Assembly (NCBI RefSeq): GCF_040115645.1 | Contig: NC_089545.1 | Location: 1,116,001 to 1,180,000, forward strand | DNA from: Euwallacea fornicatus | Lineage: Eukaryota > Arthropoda > Insecta > Coleoptera > Curculionidae | Length of the DNA stretch: 64,000 bases | Direction of reading: 5' to 3' | Shown here: piece after piece, positions 12,337 to 24,076 of the stretch | Numbering within the stretch: position 1 is the stretch's first letter | How the letters are laid out: each line of letters begins with the position of its first letter | The notes under the pieces: model-generated | What the model saw: the letters and a program-made list of their open reading frames with translations, nothing else | What the model was told of the DNA's origin: nothing | Databases searched by the model: none | Position numbers and translations under genes: made by a program

Positions 12337-13639
12337 AACGTGTAAACCTCTGTTTATTTAAAATATCAGTTATTTAAATAAAATGACAAATCAAATTTCT
12401 ACGAAGCTTGTTGGATACCACGTGAAAAAGCAAAACAAAAAAGGCGTGTAAATAGAATCACTTTACGGTTATTAAGAAAAGTTTGTTTAAATGATTTTTG
12501 ATTTTGTACAGTCCGGATTCAGGGGGCAAAAAATCAATTTAAAAATTGGTTTCACAATACGTTTTTAGGTTCGTCTGCTATATGATTTAAAAACTCGGGC
12601 TATTTTAATAAGGACAGTGGAAAATCTGATCGAGGCAGGTGCCTCCGGGCATCGAAATTGAATTCAGATTTTTAGCTCAGCCGAGATTTTATCACAAAAA
12701 TGTAAAGCGAAAATGTTCGATATCGAAATTTCTACTGCAATTATCCGAAAATTTGCGCCATTGTTTTTTAATGATCACGTTGCTACAGTTTCAACAACAG
12801 AGGCAGCAATTATCACGTACACTAAGCAATTTTTGGGTTACAAAACCGTGTAAAGTGGTAAACGTTTATCAGTCTAATCTTCAACGGATGCCATATTTTA
12901 GCTTTATGAAAATCCGTTAAAGAATTTCCGGTCTAAAGTGAGCTTATTGTATATAAAACTCATTTACTATATAAAACCACCGGCTCGGAACACAATTGCT
13001 CGACTATCACAATATTAAACGCTTATGTTCTCATATAAAAAAAGTATTTTGTCCAATTTTTGATGTACATTTCACGACCGTCGACTTAGTTTATCATTCA
13101 TCACCCTCTCAGAATTTCATCCCCTAAAAATGAGCCGCAGTGCACCATTTCGGTCCGCTTTGCACCACTTAAATTTATGACCAACTGACCGGTAATAACG
13201 GGAAATTCGCAGATACAAACATTAGCATAGCCGAGTGTAATTTGGTCCGTTAGGCGAAACCCCAAAACTCAAATGTATTATTTACGGCACTAAAGCTCTA
13301 AATTATTAGTCGAATTAAAGGTGTTGAATTCGAGCGTCCGAAAAGCACACGTGAATTATTACACCTGTATGTAAATGGGAATTGTAATTTGTAATTTGAA
13401 ATTTGGTAAGCGGGCATGAGATCCCTATCTTTGTATTTTAGAATTTAGGAAAGCATGTGGGTTGAAAGTACAAGAAAAAATTTTAAATGGATCGATTGAC
13501 ATAGAGGCTGCCTTAAAAAATCACACAAACCGTCATTAAGGATTCAGTGTAAATCTAGTAAATGTGGATCTTCGTTACAACTTAATGAGGCTACCCGATA
13601 CCGGTCAGATGCCGATCTATTATGAACGCGAGAAAAAGC
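12337..13639. other. Intronic stretch, nothing recognised
   Basis: AT-rich intron sequence with short open frames only. A TACAGGGCGTC word near 12042 resembles the ends of the mariner-related elements elsewhere in the window, but I found no matching right end, so no element is called. Confidence 0.4.
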
Positions 13640-13740
13640 CTGCGCGCTCGGACTAGTTTGAACGTTGTCTGAGCAAGCATGAGCAAACGCGCGCCAGCAG
13701 GAGCAAACGTTAGCGACTGCGAGCGAACGAGCGCTCTTCG
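13640..13740. repeat. Clustered GAGCAAACG-like motif
   Basis: Between about 13669 and 13735 the short word GAGC(A)AA(A/G)C recurs (GAGCAAGCATGAGCAAACG, GGAGCAAACG, GCGAGCGAACGAGCGC) within a locally GC-rich patch of the BarH intron. It looks like a degenerate short tandem repeat. No coding reading is supported. Confidence 0.4.
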
Positions 13741-16009
13741 TCACTGGTCTGCAGGATACGCTGCTCAATGTGCGTTCAATAGACAAACGCATACGTCCGG
13801 TTGAGTTGAACTGACGTAGAGAGAGAAGAACTTACGAAGAGGAATCAACCCACATGGGTTCCTCGAGGGTGAAGGAAGAGCCAAAAGGCAGGCCGCACCG
13901 TTTCGGTGACAGTTTTTTTCAAGATCAAAAAACCTTCACTTAACAGTTGGAAATGTTCTGACCCGAACACTTTCCCTTCACTCGGGAAATTTCATGTTCA
14001 GAGAAAGAACAAATAGGAGTCATTCACTAAACGCTGTTTCTTGATCCACTAACTCAGACATATTACATTATCTGATCGCCCCATGACGTAACTAAAACTA
14101 ACATCCCATCATTGAAGAATGAAGCAGTGACTAGGCACAAACAAAGTCTCATAAACAGACTACCATCAGAAGCCGGGCCGCTCCATTACTGATAGTTTTT
14201 TATTTTTAATTAGCGTCTTTTTGTCTTCTTCCTTGCTAACTATCATTACTCGCAGTCGAAAAGGCTTGCCGATCAGCGTGAAAAGCAATTAGTCACTTAA
14301 TTGTCTTTTATTCTTCTTCTTCTTCATCGGTGGTTATTTGTTGAAACCATTTAGTCACCTAATCACTGCCGGTTACACAGAGAAAAGTGCTGACCCATGC
14401 TGTAGGCGCCGGAAAACAATTACGTCCGTAACTTAGTAGTTACGCCCATGTCTGTGGGGTTGTGGATTTTAAAATTTGCCTCGACCGTAGACGGGGCATA
14501 TGTCGTTAAGGGTCCCCGAAAGGTTCTCAGGAACATGACGACCATTGCGAATTCAAGAGTGATTGGAGCAAGCTGAAATTGAGGATGAAATCTCCATATC
14601 TCGTGCAGAGTGCCCGCCAAGGCATAAATCCCCCATTAACCAAAGGAAATTTCGCTCCGCGATGAGAAACGTTTTGCTGGGAAAATGCCGCTTTTGCCAT
14701 TATGTGGAATTGGTCCAATTTAGCTCGATTTTTGCAATTACCGCGATATCACGAAACCATGAATATGTTACGAATTAAGCATCGCAAGCTTTAAGCGCAC
14801 AGTCTCAAGCTGTTTAGAAATTACAATATTTTGACAGGTGCATCCTTCCAGGTAATAACAAAGTGCATGCACGAAATAACCGTTATCCCCGAGAGGTAAA
14901 CTGCCTATGACAAAATAACAAGTAAGATAATCGTCATCGTATACTAAATTGCCGTCTTCAAAAAGCGACTTCCCTTTCAATAGCAGCTTTACCTGTAGTT
15001 AGTCACTTCACTGCGTTCATAACTTCATTCACAAATTGCTCGTCCTAAATTATTCCCGAATGACAACAGTTACGTTGAATGACTCAGTTTTATAACGAGT
15101 ACGTAATAATGGTTGCCTTCGCTGGTAGCCAGCAAACCACGAAAAAGTCTATAAAAGTTTGTTTTGAGAATTCAAGCGTGTAATCAATCTCTTCAAAATC
15201 ATCCTATAAATGTTCTCTTGCGTTGGTTGGTTTATTGGTCTACGCAGGGAGCGTAGATGAATAAAACGCAATTTTCTGCCGTGATGCACTCTTAAGCGAT
15301 ATTAAACGTCCTCCGATTTAAATGACACTAGAATTAGTTCAAGTGGTCGGTATACGTTTTTACCTTGTGTAAGCGAGGCACTGTATTCCCATAATAAATC
15401 TCCTGATGGTTGACAAATAACTATTAAGAGGACTTGTGTGATAGAAGAATTACTGGACTGTGGTTAATGATTGTCGCAACCCCTTGTGCGATATGAATTA
15501 TTTTCGGAGGGGGGAAATGTGCCTTTCGTTCCTTGGCGTTGTTGGCAAGAGAACTAGGATTCGATTAATATAAATTAAAATTCATTCAAATTGCAAATTC
15601 ATTTAAATAGTGGTTTCGTGAGCGGCCACAAAAAACCCAGTTTTGTCCATTTTGCCATCAAAATTAATTAATGACTTCAATGCTCATTCAGATTACCATA
15701 GAATAATGCGGATATAATAATAATAAAATTGTTGATAATGGCAAAATATTTTGCGTATAAATAACGAATGAAATATTATAACGTATTTCCGGTTTAACTT
15801 AATTAATTAAACTGATTCGAGTTTGTATAAATGATATTACTATTGAATTATATTGTAGAGGTATGGAAGCTTTAAAATGCACTCTTTTTGTATAGTCGCG
15901 GTTTGTTACCAATTTGCTAACAGAGTTATGTGAAACTACAAACGTGTATTTTTTATGCCCAACTGGTCCAAACAAAAGCTGACTGGTAAGCGGCCACCAA
16001 TTTAGATCC

Positions 16010-16058
16010 GGCAAGTGCCCCTCGGCACCTCACGGCACGGCTAGCGAAAGGGGCACTA
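16010..16058. repeat. Short inverted repeat around AGTGCCCCT
   Basis: AGTGCCCCT near 16013 and AGGGGCACT near 16048 form a perfect 9-bp inverted repeat with about 26 bases between. It could be a very short or remnant MITE, or a chance hairpin. The surroundings give no gene. Confidence 0.35.
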
Positions 16059-16891
16059 TAAGTGACAAAATTGAATCAATCGAAAATACAAATTAAAGCT
16101 TTCGATAAGCCTATCTCACATGCCGAGAAATTGTACAATGAACCGACGCGGCATATCCATGGAATTGGCCCAAGGAGCAAATCAGCTTTAACGGCCGAAG
16201 GGCGTCAGTTTCCTTGTTACGAAATTCGTTTTATAGATGTCTAACAAGGAGGAGCCAGTAAGATAATATGAGAGGTAAAATGCAAATGCAAGAAATTGAG
16301 CAAAATGAAGTCCAAGGCATTTCAGAGATTGAAGTTCGGAAAGAGCGTGAGTGAACGATGCCAGGAACATTGGAATAGGCGTCATGAGAAAATTTGAATG
16401 ACAGGAGCTTGAACCCACAAATGCAAATTGTCCCAACTTTACTCTGTAGTCAGAAATTGCAGTTCCGAAGGCTCTCTACCACCTCCCGAACCAATAGTGC
16501 CAGACATGACGTAGTGGGTGCGAACGGAACTTAAACAAAGGAACCGACACAAATCGCCTGAGAGACTTCATAAATGGAAATTTTAATTAGAAAAAATTGG
16601 TACCTCTGAACCTAATAGCAGTAGAGATAATATTGGGAGAACTTTGGTGCGAAGGAAGGTTCAACAGATTGCAACAGAACAATCCAACGTTCCTCAATAT
16701 TCAGAAATCGTAACCGGAACGACTTCTGCATCGCCTGATGTGGTTTTTGAGCCTGTTAGGGGTCGACGATTGAGCCTCCACAGTACCGCTTCGACATAGC
16801 CTCGAATATTACTGGAATGTTGATAGTTGCAATCGGAGCAACATACATCAACAAATTAAACAGTGATATATGGTTTAAATCACGTAACTAT

Positions 16892-17278
16892 GCGCGTCAC
16901 AGGTTTCGTATCAGCGATGATGCCACATCGTTTTAAAAGTAACATGTAGCATTGACGCCACAAGTTCCTTACACCGACGGTTTACGAACTTGGGCATTAT
17001 ACCAACAATAGTAGTAACAACACCGACAATAAATAACTGGGAGCCCCATTTTAGTTCTTGAAAGAACAAATTTTTATCGCTAACGTTGATAAACAAAGAA
17101 TAAAACGGTTTAAAAGAACAAATCAAATCAAACCGTCAATAAATTAAGCGGCAACCGTGCAAAAAAATTGGATTATGTTTAGACGTTCAAACATATCTTT
17201 GTCCTTTTTTCGCATGTTGTACTTACACGAATTGTCATTTCGCGTAGAACGACTCTCAATTGTTACATTTCGTGACGC
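16892..17278. mobile_element. Non-autonomous inverted-repeat element, CACGTCACA family, copy 1
   Basis: Begins GCGCGTCACAGG and ends TTTCGTGACGC, so the ends are short imperfect inverted repeats. Most of the length matches the segment at 51650-52018 in the same orientation, including CATTATACCAACAATA, CGTCAATAAATTA, GCGGCAACC and TTATGTTTAGAC. No open frame is shared, so this is a non-autonomous element of about 0.39 kb. The superfamily cannot be told from two copies. Sequence just left of it (16190-16830) may be older repeat debris but is not assignable. Confidence 0.7.
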
Positions 17279-17383
17279 AAATAAAAAGTTACATGATTTG
17301 AACTTTAAATTTGTTTTAATCGTCTATGTAGGAGTAACCTTAATGCATTGACTCCCCCTCGAGTTAGCTCTCTTGACTCAAGT

Positions 17384-17539
17384 CAGTACCACTCGTGTGG
17401 GGGGCGAGGTTTGGCGACGGCCCAGGGCGGCAAACCAGAAAGGACGGCGGGCTTTCCTGGTGGTCGGTTTTTCTTGGAAGCAAGGGGGCGGTGATTGAAA
17501 ATTTCGCCCCAGGCGAGAGACTTCCCACCGCCGACCCTG
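17384..17539 (-). mobile_element. GC-rich hAT-like MITE, copy 4
   Basis: Reverse-orientation copy. It starts CAGTACCACTCGTGTGGG and carries GGGGGGCGAGGTTTGGCGAC, CGGCGGGCTTTCCTGG, CGGTTTTTCTTGG and GGCGGTGATTGAAAATTTCG. It ends CCGCCGACCCTG. At about 156 bp it is the longest copy and includes a block (GGGCGGCAAACCAGAAAGG) missing from the others. Lies in the BarH intron. Confidence 0.65.
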
Positions 17540-18880
17540 CCTACGATTTTCTTTCCATTGATCCCATCCCATTGATCCCATCACAATATTTCCAAATAAC
17601 TTTCTCAAACTACAGCTTTGCACATAAATTACCCATGACCTATATCAAAACATGGCGTGCGCTGCAGCCATATACTCAACTAGCTGTACGCTGAGGCCTC
17701 TGCAATTGAAAGGGCCGTCGGAAGTATTTAAGAACGGCCTTATCTCAGATTAATAATGTATGTTAAACTACCCTTAAGTGCTGGCAAATTGTTCTTGGAA
17801 AATTTCGAACGTTTTTCCGACACCATGCGAACCGTTGGTAATTCATGCACGAGTTGCACGCGTCTCATGTTGCGTTCTGCCCGGTGCGTGATCACTGCTG
17901 CCACAGAAATGAATATCTCTTTGTTCCTGATGCCATATCAACTTCGAAAATCTGCTCATTTTCGTGTTTAATAACTTAATGTTAGACTAGAGGGCGGTGA
18001 ATCATAGGCGCAATTTGATGAAGAAATTGGGTTAGTTCAAGCTTCCGACTTCCATGCGAAGGTGGTGTTCCCATTATCTATTGGCTTCGAAAACACGCTT
18101 ATCAAATAGATTTATGGCCGGTCAAATCCTTTATGGCCTATCTCTTTTGTGCAGACCATCCCTTCTTTAAAACAAGAAGCCCTCGAAAAATAGCCCTCAT
18201 AAATCAAAATATGATCGTTTTGTTGCCCCATTCGATGGGCAAAACTGCAGAGGACAGCTAGTTTTGTTGTAATATCAAGGTTTAGTTAATATTGGTCCTC
18301 ATAACAATTTTAAACGTATTTACGTATAGAAAACTACCGTTCAAAGAAGCAGGTATTATAAAGTCATAATTTAAGCCAAGGCTTTCTTTTCCAAGAACAA
18401 AAAATATGCCATAAGGTATGATTTTCCGTAATAAAAGTTAAATAATATCGCACTAGGACCGAAACACGGCACTTGCAGATTAGCCTTCGCTTAGCATGCG
18501 GCTAACGTTACCTAAATTAAACGCTGTAATTAATTTGCATAATATCGTAAGTTATTAGTGTGTAAATGCTTTTCCACATGGAAATATGGTGTAAAACACC
18601 ATGCAAGTGTACGAATGTTACGTGTTTCTGGAGTTTGTCGGTTCATTACCAAGGGCCGGACAATCCACCCTTACCTCTATCTTCGTATTGATGTTAAACT
18701 GATTGCTGAACTTCTGGAGAAATTTTATGGTCTTTGAAAGTGACTTCTGAAAGTGATTGGCAGCGATGTTGAAGCCAGACAGGAATTTTCGGAAATAGTT
18801 GGACTAAGAACTGTCCCCTGTTGGAAGTTTGTTTGAGCTCCGGCAACTCATCAATAGCAGGAACCTTTTCATAATAAATA

Positions 18881-20431
18881 CACAGTGGTGGCCACGTAAA
18901 TAAGAACAATCTTTAAAATGCACAAACCTTATTCAAAATCGAGAAAATAACAACATTTCTTTATTCTATTAGTTTTATATTAAATAATATTTACTTTTAT
19001 TAACATTTTTAACTTTTCCAATAAGGACTTGGTCGACATGACAAATAAGCAAAATTCGTCTGGATAAATGAATAGGAACGATTCCATTTAAATGAAACTT
19101 TAGCTCTAAAATGGCCTAAATCTACTAATAATCATATTAATACTACTAAGCTGAAACTAATATTCAGTCAGGTATCCTTTATTCCGAATTGTTTCATAAC
19201 ACCATTGCGGCAAAGATCAATTAACTACTGGCACCGGTTCCGAGGTATGACATATCAGATCCGCTGCATTTCTTCGTAAAGTTGAATAAGATTTGTTATA
19301 TTTTTATCTCTTAGTGCTTGTTTTACATTCCACTTCAACTTCTCAATTGGGTTCAAGTCGGGACTGCATGCAGGCTACTTAATAACAGCGACGTGATTTG
19401 CCACTAACCACTGTTTTGCAATTTTTGCTGTATGTTTCGGGTTATTGTTGTGCTGAAACTGCCGGATAACAGGAAGGGTATTCTCTGCATGTGGCATAAT
19501 ATTTTCAGGAATATCCTGATATTTGTACATGTTCGAGATACCGACAAGTTTGGTAATGGGTCCAACTCCATGTCCAGACATAAACCTTCACAGTTTAATA
19601 TTGCCGTTACCTTGCTTGATGGACATTATAGTGGACTTTGGGTGAAATTCTGTGTTACGAAGTCGTTTTACATAAACTCGATCATCGGAAACGAATCTAT
19701 TAATTTGTGTTTAGTCCTATCAGAACCCATGCTTCCACTGAAAACTTGACCATCTAATATGAAGTTTTGCAATTTCCAACCGTGCAGGTCTATTCTCTTT
19801 TGATATCAGGGTTTGGCTTCTGGAAACTCTTCCAAGTAAACCTTCCTCATTTAAACGCTTTCGTATTATGCTTGTTGAAACTGTAGGTGTTTCTTGGCCG
19901 AAGAGCTCTTTTTTTAGTTTGAATAGTTGTCAATTTTGGATCTTTTTTCTGATAGTATTAACAAATATCTATTAAATAGGGCTGTTTTTTTTCTTTTCCT
20001 TCATTGTCTTACAGGATTTTTTAAAGTTTAATGGACGTTAAAATGTTTAACTGCATTTGCGGTGATGTTTTTGGAACAATCTAAATGGTTAGAAATTTGT
20101 TGATAATACCAACTCTTTTCCATTAAAGACAAAATCGATTTTTGCAAACCTGAAGTACAATGTTTTCTTCTACCCATTTTATGTTCTGTTAAGGTATTTT
20201 GCACACTATGGCAGCACAAATTGTTCGACAATTGATTTCTTTGAAAACTATCTTATTTATTTGTCCAAAGGAATTTTGTTTATTTATTGCTTCGGTCAAT
20301 AGCATTAATTTAAAAAAAAGTATAATATTTTATTATTAAAAAAAAACTTGATCACACGTATATCTCTATCATTTTTAAAGAAGTTTTACCACTTTAAAGA
20401 GCGTAATTTTTTATGTAGCCACCTGCATGTG
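18881..20431 (-). mobile_element. Tc1-like DNA transposon C, degraded, with TIRs
   Basis: The left end CACAGTGGTGGCCACGTAAA at 18881 is preceded by TA. The right end around 20409-20431 reads TTTTTTATGTAGCCACCTGC, whose reverse complement restores GGTGGC.AC.TAAAAA, so the ends are imperfect inverted repeats. The interior has minus-strand Tc1-type transposase pieces between 20231 and about 19340. Length of about 1.55 kb fits the family. It sits in the BarH intron on the strand opposite to the gene. The right boundary is accurate to a few bases only. Confidence 0.75.
19340..20231 (-). pseudogene. Tc1-like transposase pseudogene (element C)
   Basis: N-terminal block near 20180-20028: MGRRKHCTSGLQKSI, then YYQQISNHLDCSKN, which fits the helix-turn-helix of Tc1-type transposases. 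Block 19581-19375: PVIRQFQHNNNPKHTAKIAK, where the family has a QDNDPKHTAK motif; the catalytic Asp position reads Asn here. The following C-terminal catalytic region (SPDLNPIE-like) lies near 19345-19375 in another frame. Frame changes and the substituted catalytic residue make it inactive. Confidence 0.75.
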
Positions 20432-20651
20432 CATATTCTTAACGTCCATAGGAAAACAATCTGGACTCCCAGGAACTTCAATAATACGAATACGCCAATC
20501 CCACACGATCTCTTAAATCTTTCCATCGCAAATAAAGAGTAAATAGCAAGAAAATTCATTTGCGAACACTAATTCACTGACCAAAAGCACCCGTTTTTGG
20601 TCCATGTTATGACCCCATTATTGGGTCCATTCTATCGTGTTAATTTCCCTG

Positions 20652-20749
20652 CAGGGCCGATCTTAGCAATAGGCCAAATTTTTAATCACCGACCCCTTAC
20701 CTCCAGGAAAATCCGCCGGCCAACATACCACCCCCTTAGGAGAGTAGTG
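20652..20749 (+). mobile_element. GC-rich hAT-like MITE, copy 5 (short)
   Basis: Begins CAGGGCCGATCTTAGCAATA and carries AAATTTTTAATCACCG, CTCCAGGAAAATCCGCCGG and a CACCCCC block. It ends around GAGAGTAGTG. At about 98 bp it is shorter than the others, so it is internally deleted or eroded at one end. Lies in the BarH intron. Confidence 0.6.
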
Positions 20750-21370
20750 TGATTCGTTATTGCTGAGCGCTCCATTATACGCAGATGATACTGTCGATTG
20801 GTACTGGGCACCCAAGAACAATTAGAAGAAAAATTGTACCTCAACGAGAATCCTTTTATTGATGAATGACAGAAAGATGCACCCCACGAAATCAGAGTCG
20901 TGGTCGCATATCTAAAGTAGGGCTTCTGAAAGCAATTCTGAAAAGCTCCCATTTTTGAAAAGCTTTACTTTGCATTCTAAGGCAGAGCAAAGTTCCACTT
21001 TAATACCTTTACAATCCAAAACGAATTAGTTTAACTCCTTTGGGCATGCACTCCACGATCAGTGTTTCTCTAAGCTTTTAACAGTTCTGCATTCGTCATT
21101 CAAATCTTCCCTTACAAGTTTTTGTATTCAAATTTCGTTTCAATTGTCCTTTCATGAAATAATTTGACTTCTGTAGGAATTTACTGCCATCCATGACCAT
21201 CCATTAAATGACGGGCACATTCCTAAATTTGTCATGGTGAATTCTGTCATAAAATGCTTGACTAGCTTTATTACCTTGTGGCTTTTTCCAACCGACTTAT
21301 TTTACACAGTACACGGTCGATATACAGTGTTTACTTAGGAGAAACGTTTTGTGTGTTTTAACACTTAGAT

Positions 21371-22256
21371 TGAAATTACAATGTTTAAGCTCTTTTATTA
21401 ACCGGTTGATGCCGTGACCAATCGGTCTTTATTGATCCAGATAGTTGTATACTCCCTTTTTTTGACTAGAACCCGTTTTAATCCGGCATCTTGCTTAAAC
21501 TTATTATCGAAAAATATTTGTTGCTAAGTTCCGCCTATTTTTATTAGATTATATTCACGAAAATTAGTTTCTTTTCAGTCTTCGGGTTACGAAAGTGGCA
21601 TCGACCAATCTCTACAACGATGCCGGTACATGAAACCGGCCCATTTTAATAACACGGTAAATACTGGTTTGTTATATTTATTATGAATTTACGAAATTAG
21701 AGACATTTTCGCGAAAATACCAGTAAATTTGCTTTCCGAATTGAAGTACCACATGCCACTCCAACGAAGGGCAAGGTAAATGCCGATTTATGAGCTGAGG
21801 AAGTTTTCACAAGAATATGACAAAGTTCCCCTCATGGTGTTTGAAAATCAGTCCATTTTTAGTTCCGGATAAATAGGGGTTTACTGTCTAGAAAATTCGA
21901 GCAATATTCATAGAAGGACGAGCTTTTGTCAACATCTGGGTTACCAGTTTGGTACCGACCAGTCTATGTATGTTTGTAGATGTCCCAGTGATTCGGCATC
22001 AGTCCATTTGAATTGCAGGATAAATGCTGATCATAAATTTAGGATTTTTTCTGCGTCGAAACTACAATATTTAAGCGGTTTTATACATCGGCAGCATCCA
22101 TTGGTGCCGTGACGAATCAGTCTTTATGGATCCAGATAGTTCGATAATCGCTTCTTGCAATTTCGTCCGGTACCTTGCAAACTCGTTATTGAAAAATGTT
22201 TTCTTTAGTCACTTTTACCTATTTTTATTAGATTATATTTACGAAAATGAGTTTTG
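21371..22256. repeat. Degenerate direct duplication in the BarH intron
   Basis: 21371-21572 and 22057-22256 are direct repeats sharing GATGCCGTGACCAATC/GGTGCCGTGACGAATC, GATCCAGATAGTT and CTATTTTTATTAGATTATAT. A second unit (ACCAATCT...GCCCATTTTAATAACACGG at 21603-21656 and ACCAGTCT...GTCCATTTGAATTGCAGG at 21959-22020) lies between them, and a third version of its core is at 21848. The layout suggests a decayed tandem array. No open frame is involved. Confidence 0.7.
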
Positions 22257-22968
22257 GAAGTAGCAATTTTTTGATGGTCATGTAATAACTATCGACGTTA
22301 CATCCGGACCCTTTATACTGCTAAACCGTTTTTTGTCCGAAATCTCATCTAAGAGGCAACTCGTTTGCTCTACCTAACAAACCGTCTCATCAAGTGTGAA
22401 ATTTTTTCAGACAAGTTATTTATTTTTGACGCCAGCACTCAATTTTCTGAACTAATTTCCAGTCTAAATAATGACTAAGCGAATGCCGAAGCATTACTTT
22501 TGGGAAAGTAAAAACCCTTAATTTCTAAAAAGGACTGTTAATATTCTAAAATCAATAAAGGTTCTCCAGGCGAAAGTGCTAATTCATTCTGGGCACCCTC
22601 TGCTAACTGTCCCATTATTTCGTAGTTAGGCGCAAGGGTCGTTTTCGCTAATATTTTGGGCGCCGCTATTTGGGGGGTGGAAACTGGCTGGTTCGTTTGT
22701 CCGTGATTTGCCAAGATTCTTATTAGTTTCATAACCCACCTCAACTTTCACACGCACATCATAAACCACTTGATAGTTAACTAACTCTCAATTTTCCAAT
22801 TGTTATGCCTTAATATGATTATAATAGCACAAGTTTGGTTTTTGTGGGACCATATGGTTACCCCGACGCGCATATGTTTCCAACTTGCGTGATGCCTTGT
22901 TAATGAAACTTTGCGGTTGATCTAGGCGTACACAAAAGCTCTAAATTTTTCTGTTTTTGTCTTTGCAG

Positions 22969-23413
22969 AACGAAATGGAAAAGACAAACCGCCGTCGGTC
23001 TCGAGCTTTTAGCTGAAGCAGGTAACTACGCAGCCTTCCAAAGACTCTACGGGGGACCCCCTTACGGTTGCTGGTATCCCCCTCAAAATGCCGGTCCTCA
23101 GACTTCTCCTACAGCTGCAGACCTCTACTACAGACAGGCGGCGGCTGCGGCAGCTGCCACTCTACAGAAGCCCCTTCCCTACCGACTATACCCTCCGGGA
23201 ATGGGGTTGGGAATACCGGGCCCCAGTGCTCATTTAGGGTCCTTGGCCGCCAGTAGTTCTCTAAGTAATTTATCCAACTACTATTCAAACCATACCTCCG
23301 AGGGTCCTTCGCCTAGATCACCCAGCCCAGACACACCTTTAGATCCAGGCTCTCCTGGTTCGCCTGGGGGCCGTCGATCCCCTTCAGACGACGAGGATAC
23401 CATACACGTCTAA
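22969..23413 (+). CDS. BarH1: BarH homeobox gene, last coding exon
   Basis: Continues the exon at 10220-10439. After a CTTTGCAG acceptor its first base completes Arg53, then come TKWKRQT (end of the homeodomain) and TAVGLELLAEAGNYAAFQRL, the conserved block directly after the Bar homeodomain. Next are a Tyr/Pro/Gly segment, DLYYRQ followed by seven Ala, and LQKPLPYRLY. These resemble the C-terminal half of fly BarH1. A Ser/Pro-rich tail (SPRSPSPDTPLDPGSP) and an acidic end (SDDEDTIHV) precede the TAA-type stop at 23411-23413. The exon encodes 147 complete residues after the split codon. Its high GC contrasts with the AT-rich flanks, as expected for constrained coding sequence. No frame disruption, so the gene appears intact here. 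Confidence 0.95.
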
Positions 23414-23949
23414 AAAGTAAATTTTAAAAGTGTTTGTGACATTGTGATATAAATAATAATACACAGATATTATACTAAATCTACAGCGCGACCAATGCTT
23501 TATATTTAGTATAATTATACTTGTATTATATGAACAATATTAATTTATTTTAAATGCTTTTAAGTGTGACGTATACGGACTGTGGAGATTTGTACAATAG
23601 ATGGCTTTGTAAATATTCCAGATAAGAACTTAGGTCTACTTGTAAGATCTTCAAAGCGCGGAAGTCTTACCTGCGCTAATTTTATCGGTTTTAAAGGAAG
23701 TTATTGAGGATTAACTTAAAAAGCTTAAAACCGCAATAACTTTCTTCACAAAACTAATATTATCGATACCTGTAAGATTGCACCACTTCGATGTAATCGA
23801 TTTAATTTGGCTCAATAACGATGTATATTAATGTTTTAAATAATTAGAAAGTATTAGAGTAAAAATAAGTTTTTATTACAAGAGATTGTTTCATTTCATT
23901 CCCCCGATGCAGATACGAGGCGCAAAAATTTTACATCCACTCACTCAGG
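23414..23949 (+). other. Probable 3' UTR and flank of the BarH gene
   Basis: AT-rich sequence after the stop. No canonical AATAAA is visible before the MITE at 23950. The variant AGTAAA at 23858-23863 and a more distant ATTAAA at 24252-24257 are the only candidates I saw. The true end of the transcript cannot be fixed from sequence alone. Confidence 0.4.
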
Positions 23950-24076
23950 CAGGGCCGGCCTCAGCAGGGCTGGCACTATGAGCGAAATTTTTAATCACCG
24001 TCCCCCTATCCCCAAGAAAAACCGGCGGCGAGGAAAGCCCGCCGCCCAACTTCGGCCCCCCATAAGGCCGGTGCTG
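23950..24076 (+). mobile_element. GC-rich hAT-like MITE, copy 6 (clearest copy)
   Basis: Starts CAGGGCCGGCCT and ends AGGCCGGTGCTG, giving terminal inverted repeats of about 12 bp. The interior has GCGAAATTTTTAATCACCG, CCCCAAGAAAAACCGGCGGC and AAAGCCCGCCGCCC. The flanking octamers CACTCAGG (left) and CACTCGGT (right) agree at six of eight positions, which may be a decayed 8-bp target duplication of the hAT kind. Length is 127 bp, with no coding capacity. It lies about 0.54 kb past the BarH stop. Confidence 0.75.

Larger units (their letters stand above)
10440..22968 (+). other. 12.5-kb intron of the BarH gene
   Basis: Bounded by a GTAAGA donor (10440) and a TTTGCAG acceptor (to 22968). It interrupts the Arg53 codon of the homeodomain. 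It contains MITE copies at 11128, 17384 and 20652, an inverted-repeat element at 16892, Tc1-like element C at 18881 and the degenerate duplication at 21371-22256. No other coding exon is supported. Large introns in developmental regulators often hold enhancers, but nothing here identifies one. Confidence 0.85.

Noticed and set aside
12042..12345. Possible transposon starting TACAGGGCGTC
   Set aside because: No matching inverted right end was found nearby.
16190..16830. Possible retroelement polyprotein tail left of the 16892 element
   Set aside because: Stops in every frame and no readable domain; similarity only impressionistic.
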